Source of the DNA: Caldilineaceae bacterium bin34
Lineage (GTDB): Bacteria > Chloroflexota > Anaerolineae > Caldilineales > Caldilineaceae
Assembly: GCA_002238555.1 (NCBI GenBank)
Contig: MPMO01000009.1
Location: 1-64,000 of the forward strand
Reading direction: 5' to 3'
Length of the DNA stretch: 64,000 nucleotides
The notes below the pieces were generated by a model that was not told where the DNA came from, did no database searches, and saw only the letters and a program-made list of their open reading frames with translations. Positions within the stretch are counted from its first letter, which is position 1. The number at the start of each line of letters is the position of its first letter. The position numbers were made by a program, and so were the translations under genes. Below, piece after piece: positions 50,526 through 59,036 of the stretch.

Positions 50526-51728
50526 TCAGGCCGGTTCGGGCACCGCTTCCGGATAGTCCGCCAAGCTCGGAAGGCCGCAGAACTCCTCGTAGTCGATCAG
50601 TTCGGTGACCGTCGGCCGACCACCGCACAACGGGCAGTCCAGGGCCGCGTCCACGCGCAGCGTCCGCACGGTCATGTCGGCCGTGTCGATCATCAACAGG
50701 CGCCCGGACAGCGGTTCGCCAAACCCGACCAGCAGCTTGATGGCCTCCAGGGCCTGCATCGAGCCCACAATGCCCGGCAGCACGCCCATGACGCCGGCCT
50801 CGGCGCAACTCGGAACCTCGCCCGGAGGCGGCGGATCCGGATACAGGCATCGGTAGCAGGGCCCGGTGCCGTCGTAGACCGTAACCTGCCCCTCGAACAT
50901 GAAGATGCTGCCGTCGACCAGCGGCTTGTCCAGCAAATGACAGGCGTCGTTGACCAGGTAGCGGGTGGGGAAGTTGTCCGACCCGTTGATGACCAGGTCG
51001 TACTCCGAGATGATTTCCATGGCGTTGAAACTCTTCAACGGCACGTTGTAGCCCACCACCTCGACATCCGGGTTGATGTCCTGAATGCGATCGCGGGCCG
51101 AATCGATCTTGGGACGTCCCACATCCTTCTGCCCGTGCAGCAACTGCCGCTGGAGATTCGAAACGTCGACCGTGTCGAAGTCGATGATGCCCAGCTTGCC
51201 CACCCCGGCGGCCGCCAGGTACATGGCGGCCGGACTGCCCAGACCGCCGGCGCCAATCAAGAGGACGCTGCTCTCCAACAGACGGATCTGGCCGGCCTCG
51301 CCGATCTCCGACAGCATCGTGTGCCGGCTGTACCGGATTTGCTGCTCGTCGTTCAGCACCACCGGGACCTTGAACTCCATGCCTGCGTCTTTCCAGCCGT
51401 TGAAGCCGCCGATCAGGGAAATGGGGTTGCGGTAGCCCATTTCCTTGAGATTGCGCGCCGCCAGAGCCGAACGAACCCCGCCCGCACAATAGAGCACAAC
51501 CGGCTCGTCCCGGTCCGACTGGTACTGTTCCACCTGCAGCTCCAGATGGCCGCGCGGAACAAAGGTTGCGTCGGGCACATGGCCCTGCACGAACTCGTCC
51601 CGTTCCCGGATGTCAATCACCGTCAGATCCTCGCCCCGATCAAGGCGCGCCTTCAACTGATCCGCCGTGATCTCCGTAATCTCGCTCTTGGCCAACTCGA
51701 CCAGCTGGTCCCTGTTCAAGTGCGCCAT
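50526..51728 (-). CDS. Rhodanese-ThiF/MoeB sulfur-carrier activating enzyme
   Basis: 400 residues. Unusually, the rhodanese domain is N-terminal (DLTVIDIRERDEFVQGHVPD; catalytic Cys in VVLYCAGGVRSALAA). The E1-like domain follows at about 130-390: IRYSRHTMLSEIGEAGQIRL, LLIGAGGLGSPAAMYLAAAG, FDTVDVSNLQRQLLHGQKDV, INGSDNFPTRYLVND, two Cys pairs for zinc (GPCYRCLYP and DCPLCGG), and PSCAEAGVMGVLPGIVGSMQ with the transfer Cys. MoeZ/MOCS3 proteins carry rhodanese at the C-terminus, so this is a swapped order. It would adenylate the carrier C-terminus and load sulfur. 29 bp after the carrier gene. Confidence 0.92.
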   Translation of the reverse strand: MAHLNRDQLVELAKSEITEITADQLKARLDRGEDLTVIDIRERDEFVQGHVPDATFVPRGHLELQVEQYQSDRDEPVVLYCAGGVRSALAARNLKEMGYRNPISLIGGFNGWKDAGMEFKVPVVLNDEQQIRYSRHTMLSEIGEAGQIRLLESSVLLIGAGGLGSPAAMYLAAAGVGKLGIIDFDTVDVSNLQRQLLHGQKDVGRPKIDSARDRIQDINPDVEVVGYNVPLKSFNAMEIISEYDLVINGSDNFPTRYLVNDACHLLDKPLVDGSIFMFEGQVTVYDGTGPCYRCLYPDPPPPGEVPSCAEAGVMGVLPGIVGSMQALEAIKLLVGFGEPLSGRLLMIDTADMTVRTLRVDAALDCPLCGGRPTVTELIDYEEFCGLPSLADYPEAVPEPA

Positions 51729-51757
51729 GTCCTGTTCCTCCTGATTCCCAATCTGCT

Positions 51758-52042
51758 TCAGGCTGTTGCCGCACCGCCCGCCATCGCGGGGACGATGGAT
51801 ATGCGATCCCGTTCCCCGACCGGGGTATCCAAGCCTTCAAGCGAACGAATTTCATCATCGTTGCGGAACACGTTGATGAACCGCTTGACCTCGCCGTCGG
51901 CATCCAAAATCTTGGCCGCCACCCCCGGATGCTGCGCATCAACGGCCTGGATGAGTTCGCCAACCGAACTGCCTTCGACCTCCAGCTTGGAGGCACCGGC
52001 CGTCAGGCGTCGCAGGGGAGTGGGAATGTAGACAGTGGTCAT
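51758..52042 (-). CDS. cysO: ThiS/MoaD/CysO-like sulfur carrier with a C-terminal extension
   Basis: 94 residues, beta-grasp fold: VYIPTPLRRLTAGASKLEVE, VGELIQAVDAQHPGVAAKIL, GEVKRFINVFRNDDEIRSLE, and DRISIVPAMAGG. The active Gly-Gly is followed by AATA, so the protein must be cleaved after Gly-Gly before it can be activated. A JAMM protease lies directly upstream and fits that job. Start ATG 52042 gives MTTVYIPTPL. Sits between the protease and the activating enzyme genes. Confidence 0.9.
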   Translation of the reverse strand: MTTVYIPTPLRRLTAGASKLEVEGSSVGELIQAVDAQHPGVAAKILDADGEVKRFINVFRNDDEIRSLEGLDTPVGERDRISIVPAMAGGAATA

Positions 52043-52182
52043 GCTGGTTATGTCAGCTTTCTGGTGAATGAAGTCCCGTCTCGGGCAGGTGTCTGCCCAT
52101 TGTGCCCGGTATCTTAGCACCGGGCACCGAGTTCATTCATTGGAGATGCGTTAGGGAGGCCGCCAGGGGAGGAGGCAGGGAA

Positions 52183-52785
52183 TCAATGCGATTTGAGCCT
52201 GATTTCCCCAATGTAGACAACCCGCACCTCGGGCTCAGCAGCCGGGTCCGGCTGGAACCACACCACGTAGAACGGGTCCCGGGCCGGAAAGCGCGTCCGG
52301 TCGAGTGCATCGGGCAAGGGCGTGCCGGTGGCCCGATACCAGGCAAAGAGGCCCGGCCGCGTTTCGTGGAACGATGTCTGCTGCTTGAGGGCCGTCAAGT
52401 CGAAGTCGGCTTCGATGTCCAGCAGTTCAAAACCCCGGATCACGGGTTGCAATGCTTCCAGGGAACAGATCAGGTAAACGGACTCCGGATAGGCGGCCGT
52501 CCAGGCATCGGTGGCTGAGGGGTAGGCCGGAGACTCGGGATGCGAGTGGTAAATGGCCACCATGGAGTCGCCCGCGTCCTCGAAGACGAACTGTTGCATC
52601 AGCACCGACGGTTCCACCAGATAGTTGATGGTCCGTTCTTCCGCCACGTTCCGTGACGGCACCAACGCCGCCGCCTGCCGCTCCCGCCCCCTGACGATGC
52701 CGCAGATCTCCTCGGGTTTCCCCGCGAGCGACTGATCGATGATCTGCCGTTGCAACGTGTAGGGAAGCACCAGTTCGCGGGTCAT
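52183..52785 (-). CDS. JAMM/MPN+ (M67) metalloprotease, Mec-like
   Basis: 200 residues. The N-terminal Glu is in EEICGIVRG and the zinc site in YHSHPESPAYPSATD, an exact HxHPx(7)SxxD JAMM signature. YLICSLEAL follows. Mec of mycobacteria releases cysteine from CysO-Cys, and QbsD-type enzymes trim carrier tails. Here both roles are plausible because the carrier has residues after Gly-Gly. Start ATG 52785 chosen; it lies 45 bp after the lipoprotein gene and 140 bp before the carrier gene. Confidence 0.92.
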   Translation of the reverse strand: MTRELVLPYTLQRQIIDQSLAGKPEEICGIVRGRERQAAALVPSRNVAEERTINYLVEPSVLMQQFVFEDAGDSMVAIYHSHPESPAYPSATDAWTAAYPESVYLICSLEALQPVIRGFELLDIEADFDLTALKQQTSFHETRPGLFAWYRATGTPLPDALDRTRFPARDPFYVVWFQPDPAAEPEVRVVYIGEIRLKSH

Positions 52786-52829
52786 GGTCGTCTTCCGGGT
52801 GGCAGTACTTCGGGTTGGCTGGCTACGGT

Positions 52830-54170
52830 TCAGACCTGAGGCAACCGGGCATTGCGGATGCTGGCGGTCAACTGATCGTCCATTGTTGCCAGGGCGGTTT
52901 CCGGCAGGACCGCCCCCTCGAACACGGCTTTCCAATTGGGTTCAACCACCGTCTCCAGCAACTCCCGGTGGTTGGAGCCCAGGGAGTTGTCGCCGACCCT
53001 GTCCGCCGTGCGCGGCAAATCCACGAACACGGAACCGCCTCGGGCACGACGCTCGTCGGTCAGCCACAAGTCCGGCCTTCCGGCTACCGGATGCGCGCTG
53101 TCCCGCGCCATGCGCGCCGCCCCTTCCCCGGTGGTCATGTGTGCCAACAGCCTGGCCGCCTCGTCGGGAAACCGCGTGCCGCTGGCAACGGCCAGGCCGG
53201 TGCTCCAGACCATGGTGGCACTGGGACCGTCAGCATGTGCCTTTGGCACGGAGACCGCTTCCCAATCCACTCGATCGCGTTGGTCCTCCAGAAGCCGCAC
53301 ATCCTGTGACGAGGCCATCCACATCGCGAGTTGGCCGGCCAACTTCAGGGATGCCGGCGTGCGACTTCGCAACTGTTCGGGACCGGGAGCCACCTTGTGC
53401 ACCAGCCACATTTGGGAGAGCCATGCCAAAGCCGAACCATTGGCCTTGTGCGAGGCGGTCGGGTTGGCAAAGTCCGCTGCCGACCGGTCAAACAGGCCGG
53501 GACCGCCATTCGCCCACAACCAGTGTTCCGCTCCCGCCACATCAAGTTCCGTACCCCATCCCCAGGTCGCGTCGCTGCCCCCCCGGCGTGTCAAGGCATA
53601 GGACAACTCGAGGCAATCCTGCCAGGTCCAGGTCGCCCCGGGCAGTGGCTGGCCTGCCTCTGCAAACACCGTTCGGTTCAGGAGCACGGCATGGGACACA
53701 AACTCAAGGGGCAGGCCGTACTGTGCCTCCCCCCATGCATAGGCCTGCAACAGTGCGGGGGGGAATCCCTTGGCCGCGAGGCTCAATGCATCCGCAAGCC
53801 AGGGATGCAAATCCAGCAACTGGCCCGAACTGGCCCAGAGTCTGGGCAAGCCGTGAGTGGCGATCGGCAGGAGATCGATGCGATTGCCCGAGGCGAGGAC
53901 CGCTCCGACCTGAACCTGCATGTCGTTCCAGGCGGAAGCAATTTCAATCGCCTCGATGTCCAAGTCGGGAGCAATGCGCTTGAACAGCCCGATCGCCTCA
54001 ATGCGCGCCTCGTCCAAGGGGTAGCCGACGTACAGAAGTGCCTCCACCTCGGCACCACTGCCGGCCGTGGCTGCCGGAGCGATGGCGGTGGGTTCGCAGG
54101 CGGACAGCAACAGCCCGGTCGCGGCCAACGACGCCTTCAGGAATGTGCGGCGGGAAGCAATGATAGGCAT
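52830..54170 (-). CDS. Tat-exported solute-binding lipoprotein
   Basis: 446 residues. The N-terminus SRRTFLKASLAATG is a twin-arginine signal and the lipobox LSAC follows (LLLSACEPT). The mature part is an extracellular binding protein of the sugar/oligopeptide type: LPLEFVSHAVLLNRTVFAEA, TWTWQDCLELSYALTRRGG, HWLWANGGPGLFDRSAADF, TMVWSTGLAVASGTRFPDEA. No permease is adjacent. It is the first gene on the minus strand before the cysteine cluster, so its substrate might be a sulfur compound, but that is only a guess from position. Confidence 0.87.
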   Translation of the reverse strand: MPIIASRRTFLKASLAATGLLLSACEPTAIAPAATAGSGAEVEALLYVGYPLDEARIEAIGLFKRIAPDLDIEAIEIASAWNDMQVQVGAVLASGNRIDLLPIATHGLPRLWASSGQLLDLHPWLADALSLAAKGFPPALLQAYAWGEAQYGLPLEFVSHAVLLNRTVFAEAGQPLPGATWTWQDCLELSYALTRRGGSDATWGWGTELDVAGAEHWLWANGGPGLFDRSAADFANPTASHKANGSALAWLSQMWLVHKVAPGPEQLRSRTPASLKLAGQLAMWMASSQDVRLLEDQRDRVDWEAVSVPKAHADGPSATMVWSTGLAVASGTRFPDEAARLLAHMTTGEGAARMARDSAHPVAGRPDLWLTDERRARGGSVFVDLPRTADRVGDNSLGSNHRELLETVVEPNWKAVFEGAVLPETALATMDDQLTASIRNARLPQV

Positions 54171-54470
54171 GGACTTTGGGGCAACCAATTCCGGTCCCGG
54201 TTGGATTTGAAAGGGGCACGGACGGCAGGGCATGCCTACCGCCATCCGGACAATACTATCCTGACGGAGCGGGTTTGGATGCAAGTCGGGCCGGATTGGT
54301 TCCACCGTGGGGGATGGTCGACACGCGGCCCGCCATCCATCGCGAACATGTGCGCTCCGGGCAACATCCAGCCATCCGGTCGGCTTCCGACACCCCGTGA
54401 GCAGCATCGGCCCGTGCGATACTGCCCACAGAACACAGCAGATTGACCAACCCTTCACAGACACCCAACC

Positions 54471-55403
54471 GTGGATCTAGGGCTTCGCCACGTGGACGGC
54501 TGGACCCGACATCCGGTCGCGGCCGTGCTACTGCTAATCCTGTTGACCGCCTATTTCGCGGGTCGAGCCCGTCTGGCAACACAGGACCGGCCTGCACGGT
54601 ACATGGTGGCCGTGTTTGGCCTCGGGTTTGTGTGCCTTTGGGTCGCGTTCGTGTCGCCTCTGGCGGAACTCAAGTTCAGCTACCTGTATGCCCGCACGGT
54701 ACAACAGGCCCTGGTCGGCATCATGGCCCCGCCATTGCTGTTGCACGGGCGTTTGCTGGCCATGCTGTGGCATCTGGTTCCCGGCGACCACCAACACAGT
54801 CTGAAGCTGTGGTGGCGGGGAACGTCGCCATGGTCCAAGGTTCTCCATTGGGTTACCGGCGCAGGCCCGGTCTGGCTTTTGACGGTGAGCATCTTTGCTC
54901 TGTGGCACGACAGCGCAACCGTCAATTGGCTGATGGAACGGCCGCGATGGGCCAACGCGGTGCTGATGCCGTACTGGGCGACTTTCATGATGTTCTGGTG
55001 GCATGCCATGGCGGCGATGCCCCACCTGCACCGGCCGCTGCCGGTTTGGCTTCGCTTCCTGTACCTGATCGTTGGAGGTGAAGTAGCCAACATGATTACC
55101 GGCGTCACACTGGCTTTTCGCCAGGAAGCCACCTACAACTACTACCTGACCGCGAACTCCCTTGAACGCCTGACCGCCGTGCAGGACCAGATGATCAGCG
55201 GCGGCATCATTTGGGTCACCGGCAGCTTCATCTACATCGGCGTCGCGGTCGCACTGCTGGGCCAGATACTGGTACGGCGTCGATTCGAGCCGCAACTGCC
55301 GCCGCGGGACTGGCAAACCGCAACCTTGCTGACGATAGCCCCGGGCTTGGAGGACAGGGTTGCGGAACAGCCGGCACCGAAACCTGCTCACCGAGTCAGT
55401 TGA
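54471..55403 (+). CDS. ctaG: Cytochrome c oxidase assembly factor CtaG (Caa3 type)
   Basis: 310 residues, about seven membrane helices. Motifs of the Caa3_CtaG family: FVCLWVAFVSPLAELKFSYL, VQQALVGIMAPPLLLHGRLL, IFALWHDSATVNWLMERPRW, WWHAMAAMPHL and AVQDQMISGGIIWVTGSFIY. The family is needed for CuA/CuB assembly in Gram-positive-type caa3 oxidases. GTG start at 54471. No oxidase genes are in the window. Divergent from the solute-binding lipoprotein, with about 300 bases between. Confidence 0.87.
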   Translation: MDLGLRHVDGWTRHPVAAVLLLILLTAYFAGRARLATQDRPARYMVAVFGLGFVCLWVAFVSPLAELKFSYLYARTVQQALVGIMAPPLLLHGRLLAMLWHLVPGDHQHSLKLWWRGTSPWSKVLHWVTGAGPVWLLTVSIFALWHDSATVNWLMERPRWANAVLMPYWATFMMFWWHAMAAMPHLHRPLPVWLRFLYLIVGGEVANMITGVTLAFRQEATYNYYLTANSLERLTAVQDQMISGGIIWVTGSFIYIGVAVALLGQILVRRRFEPQLPPRDWQTATLLTIAPGLEDRVAEQPAPKPAHRVS

Positions 55404-55779
55404 ACTGCACACCTGTTGAAATTTCCGTTGCGCAGGGTTTGTCCGGGGCCGCTATCAACACGCCCGAACTTTCCCTAGAAGATGTCCAACGCGAACGCTT
55501 TAGGTCAAGCCGGTCGCGAACCCATGCCTTTGGCTGGGCACTTGCTTCCGTTTTCAGCCTTGGGTGGAACGGGCCGGCAACTCGGACCATCCCAACCAAC
55601 CCTCACCAGGTGGTCCCCTGAGAAAGCTCCAACCAGTCATTCCCCGGGCCACTGCCTGACAACGACCCATCGGGAACTTTCCGTGGCAGTACCATGGGTT
55701 GGTGATCCAGACAACCCGCCGTCTCTCAGGCATAGTTGTAGGATCGGATCATCCAGCCCGTAGCCGATGGAAAACCGTC
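55404..55779. other. Gap without recognised gene
   Basis: Only short shadow frames. Contains the presumed promoter of the next gene; no clear boxes. The next gene's frame is open from a TTG at 55699, but the added residues look untranslated. Confidence 0.4.
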
Positions 55780-57531
55780 GTGCCGTCCGAAAGCCCTCTG
55801 CCATTCCTGCGTCCGGATCAGTCCGAGTTCATTCTGCTGCGTCATGGCGGTGGTCTGTACGTGGACAAGACGCAATATTTCCTCTCGTTGCTAGCTCCCA
55901 CGGACCACAACCCGTCACTGCTGAACAACAAGTACATCTTCCTGGCCCGTCCCCGGCGCTTCGGCAAGTCCCTGCTGGTGACAACCCTGGAAGCCTTCTT
56001 CCAGGGAGAGGTGCCGGTTGATCCCCGCTACCTGAACGGCCACAGCCCACCGCCAACCCTGAGCAAGGCAAAGCTGTTCCAGGACACGGCAGCGGCGGAC
56101 ACCGTCGAGGACCGGGGCTTCCATCCGGTCGTACGGCTGAACATGGCCAACACCCCCGCCGATGCACCGGAACGACTGGAAGCCAACCTGCTGGAGATGC
56201 TGGGCGGCCAGTACACCCTGTGGAACCGACGCGGCATCAACGTCGGACTGGAACCCGTGGATGAATCCGGCGCTGTCGCCTTTCCCTCCGGCCCGGCGGT
56301 CAGCCCGGCCCAGCGCCTGGAGGATTTGGTGGGCCGGCTCAAGGCGCGCTACGGGGCCAACCCCGTCGTCCTGGTCGACGAGTACGACGCACCGCTGGTA
56401 CACCTGCTGGGTAAGAAAACGGACCCCGAACCCATCTTGGACGTCCTGCGCAGCTTCTACGTCAAGCTCAAGAGCCTTGAAGCCGACCTGCACTTCGTCT
56501 TTGTCACCGGCATTACCCGCTTCGCCCGCGTCAGCCTGTTTTCGGTCCTCAACAACCTGCGCGACATCTCCTGGGAACCCGCCTATGCCACCCTTTGCGG
56601 CTTCACCGAACAGGAGGTCCGAACCGCACTGCACCCCCACCTCGCCACGGGCGCCGCCCACCTCAACATGTCCCTTGAGAAGCTGATGGACCAGGTCCGC
56701 CGCCACTACAACGGCTACTGCTTCGGCTTTCCCGAGGACAGCGAGAGCGTCTACAACCCCTTCACCCTGGCCTGCTGCCTCCGCGACATGCAGGATCGAA
56801 GCCATGTTCGGAGATGGGCCGTCACCGGATGGCCCAACCACTGGGCCGTCTCCGGCAACCCCATGTTCCTGATCCGCCTTATGCAGGAGGGGCAGTACCT
56901 CCTGCCCGCGGATCCGCCTCCCTGGGACAGCCTGATGAGCACGACCTACAGCCTGGACCGGGTCAACTTTGTCCCCCTCATGGTCCAAACCGGCTACTAC
57001 ACCCTGCGCCAGGACACCGACGGGGACCTGTACCTGGATTATCCCAACGACGAAGTCCGCCGGACCTACAGCCATGAACTGCTGGAGTCCTACCGGCAAC
57101 CGCCCGACCCGCGGACCCTGCGGGCCATGCACCGGACACTGGCCGACGAGGACTACAAGGGGTTCTGCGGTCTCCTCCACACCTTCCTGGCCGGTGTCCC
57201 CAGCGAGAAGCTGCGCCGGGAGACCGACTGCCACCTCGTCCTGCATGTCCTGTGCCAGCTGATGCAGGTGGAGTTTCAGTCGGAAGTGCACCAGGGGGGC
57301 GGCCGCTCCGACATGGAGGTCCGGTTCCCCGAACACATCTGCGTCATGGAGTTCAAGTACGGCGAATCGCCGCAGGCGGCCCTGGACCAGATCCGGTCGC
57401 ACGACTACGGCCGGCAGCACTTCGGCGGGACCCGCAAGGTGGTCGCGCTGGGCCTCAACTTCATGCCCGGCACCGAGGAGGCTCCGCCCACCGTGGAGCA
57501 TGCCGTCTGTGTCCGCTACCGACCCGAGTAA
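55780..57531 (+). CDS. AAA-ATPase-like protein with C-terminal PD-(D/E)XK nuclease
   Basis: About 583 residues from GTG 55780. FLRPDQSEFILLRHGGGLYV and VDKTQYFLSLL start the AAA-ATPase_like (PF09820-type) domain. Its P-loop is degenerate: FLARPRRFGKSLLVTTLEAF. NPVVLVDEYDAPLVHLLGKK is Walker B, and FVTGITRFARVSLFSVLNNL the sensor. The C-terminus is a PDDEXK_9-type domain: QVEFQSEVHQGGGRSDMEVR then CVMEFKYGES, with the D-(E)x-K catalytic residues visible. This architecture is widespread, often in many copies, in symbionts and anaerobes; its role is unknown, with defence or mobile-element links suspected. No partner gene is adjacent. Confidence 0.88.
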   Translation: MPSESPLPFLRPDQSEFILLRHGGGLYVDKTQYFLSLLAPTDHNPSLLNNKYIFLARPRRFGKSLLVTTLEAFFQGEVPVDPRYLNGHSPPPTLSKAKLFQDTAAADTVEDRGFHPVVRLNMANTPADAPERLEANLLEMLGGQYTLWNRRGINVGLEPVDESGAVAFPSGPAVSPAQRLEDLVGRLKARYGANPVVLVDEYDAPLVHLLGKKTDPEPILDVLRSFYVKLKSLEADLHFVFVTGITRFARVSLFSVLNNLRDISWEPAYATLCGFTEQEVRTALHPHLATGAAHLNMSLEKLMDQVRRHYNGYCFGFPEDSESVYNPFTLACCLRDMQDRSHVRRWAVTGWPNHWAVSGNPMFLIRLMQEGQYLLPADPPPWDSLMSTTYSLDRVNFVPLMVQTGYYTLRQDTDGDLYLDYPNDEVRRTYSHELLESYRQPPDPRTLRAMHRTLADEDYKGFCGLLHTFLAGVPSEKLRRETDCHLVLHVLCQLMQVEFQSEVHQGGGRSDMEVRFPEHICVMEFKYGESPQAALDQIRSHDYGRQHFGGTRKVVALGLNFMPGTEEAPPTVEHAVCVRYRPE

Positions 57532-57609
57532 AGCGATCGGCTCCTGATCGGGTGCCCGTGTTACGATTCGGATTGCCGATTTGGACCTGTTTTCTGATTG
57601 AGACTGCTT

Positions 57610-57819
57610 GTGGACTGTCCATCCTGCGGTCAGCACAACCCTGACGACAAGCGCATTTGCTGGAAGTGCCAGGGGGAAATCCCGCCGCCGCCGCCGCCGC
57701 CCAAACCAAGCCGCACCTACCTCGGACTGCCGGTTTGGGGCTGGGTCGTGTTCGCAGCCATGTTCATCGGTTCGTTCCTCGTGTCCCAGTGCAACCAGGC
57801 GAACCTGCTGGGCGGTTGA
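57610..57819 (+). CDS. Small zinc-ribbon membrane protein (69 aa)
   Basis: GTG start at 57610 gives VDCPSCGQHNPDDKRICWKC, a CxxC-x(11)-CxxC zinc ribbon. A run of seven prolines and a single membrane helix (VWGWVVFAAMFIGSFLVSQC) follow. Zinc ribbon plus one helix is a common bacterial layout with unknown role. A TTG at 57598 is an alternative start. Lies 49 bp before mutY in the same direction. Confidence 0.7.
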   Translation: MDCPSCGQHNPDDKRICWKCQGEIPPPPPPPKPSRTYLGLPVWGWVVFAAMFIGSFLVSQCNQANLLGG

Positions 57820-57868
57820 TCCCCGGCGTGGCATTTGAATCTCCGCGGCAAGGATCCGCTCCCGGACT

Positions 57869-58978
57869 TTGATTGACAAGGTGGCGGACTGGCAATTGGC
57901 CAACGCCGAATCCTTTCCCTGGCGTTCCGCGCCCCACGGCTTCCGGAATCCCTACCGGGTCTGGATCGCCGAGGTCATGGCGCAGCAAACCCGGCTCGCG
58001 ACCGTTGTTCCCTACTTCCATCGCTGGATGGCGGCCCTGCCATCCCCGCAAGCCGTGGCGCAGGCGGACGAGGATCGGGTGCTCAAACTCTGGGAGGGCC
58101 TTGGCTACTACCGAAGGGCCCTGAACATTCATCGGGCGGCCAAGCAGATGGTGCAGCACCACGGGGGACAGGTTCCGGACACCAAGGAGGAACTGCTGGC
58201 ACTTCCCGGCATCGGCCGCTACACCGCGGGCGGCATCCTGAGCCTGGCGTTCAACCAACCCGAACCAGCCATCGACGGGAACGTCGTGCGTCTGTATTCG
58301 CGCCTTCACAAAACCCCGTACCAAGCGCAGCGCAAGGCGAACCTGGACACAATCGACACTCATATTCGAGAGCTGTTAGCCGCCAATCCCGCCGTTTCAC
58401 CGGGCCTGATTGCGGAAGGCCTGATGGCGTTGGGCAGCAAGATATGCAAGCCGGTCAAGCCTGACTGCCCGCAATGCCCAGTACGGGCGCATTGCGCTAC
58501 CTATTCATCGGCCCGGGCTGCACCGCGGCCGGGCCGCAGCCCTGCAAAATCACTCCCTGCCAGACACCATGTCGGATATGTGCTGCTCACCGCGCAAGGT
58601 GGTCAACAGCGGGTTTTCCTGGTCCGCAATCGACGCAGCGACATGCTTGGGGGGTTGTGGGGGTTTCCGGCCCTGCCGGTTGAGGAGCGGCCCGCAACCG
58701 ACGCAACCGCGGCGGCGCGGATTGCCCAAGACCAACTGTGTGTGGTCGTTGATCAAGTCCGACACCTTGGCCGGCAGATCCAGGACTACAGTCATTTTCG
58801 GCGCCTACAGGACACCTATCTGGCGGTCTGCCACAATGCGGATCCCGAAACCCCGCGCTGGGAAGAGGGCCGGTGGGTTCCGGTGGGGGAGATAGGCGAC
58901 TTGGCCCTGTCGCGTATCGACCATAAGATTGCGGCCCTGTTGACGGCGCACGCCGAGACGGTGGCATGCGCGGACTGA
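57869..58978 (+). CDS. mutY: A/G-specific adenine DNA glycosylase
   Basis: 369 residues. It removes adenine mispaired with 8-oxoguanine. PWR, EVMAQQTRLATVVPYFHRWM with the catalytic Glu, helix-hairpin-helix LPGIGRYTAGGILSLAF, then AIDGNVVRLYSRL with the catalytic Asp. The [4Fe-4S] cysteines are in CKPVKPDCPQCPVRAHC (C-x6-C-x2-C-x5-C). A C-terminal NUDIX-like domain (VGYVLLTAQGGQQRVFLVRN; LGGLWGFPALPVEE) recognises 8-oxoG. Start is TTG 57869 or GTG 57881. All catalytic parts intact. Confidence 0.94.
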   Translation: MIDKVADWQLANAESFPWRSAPHGFRNPYRVWIAEVMAQQTRLATVVPYFHRWMAALPSPQAVAQADEDRVLKLWEGLGYYRRALNIHRAAKQMVQHHGGQVPDTKEELLALPGIGRYTAGGILSLAFNQPEPAIDGNVVRLYSRLHKTPYQAQRKANLDTIDTHIRELLAANPAVSPGLIAEGLMALGSKICKPVKPDCPQCPVRAHCATYSSARAAPRPGRSPAKSLPARHHVGYVLLTAQGGQQRVFLVRNRRSDMLGGLWGFPALPVEERPATDATAAARIAQDQLCVVVDQVRHLGRQIQDYSHFRRLQDTYLAVCHNADPETPRWEEGRWVPVGEIGDLALSRIDHKIAALLTAHAETVACAD

Positions 58979-59036
58979 CCCACAAGGCTCATACCCGATC
59001 CACCTTCGCCTCCCCGCGCCATTGACCGGAACCGCC

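Noticed and set aside
49545..52031. 828-codon plus-strand open frame opposite the cysteine cluster
   Set aside because: It is antisense to cysM, rhodanese-ThiF and the carrier gene and shows no protein signature, only His/Gln/Arg-rich shadow.
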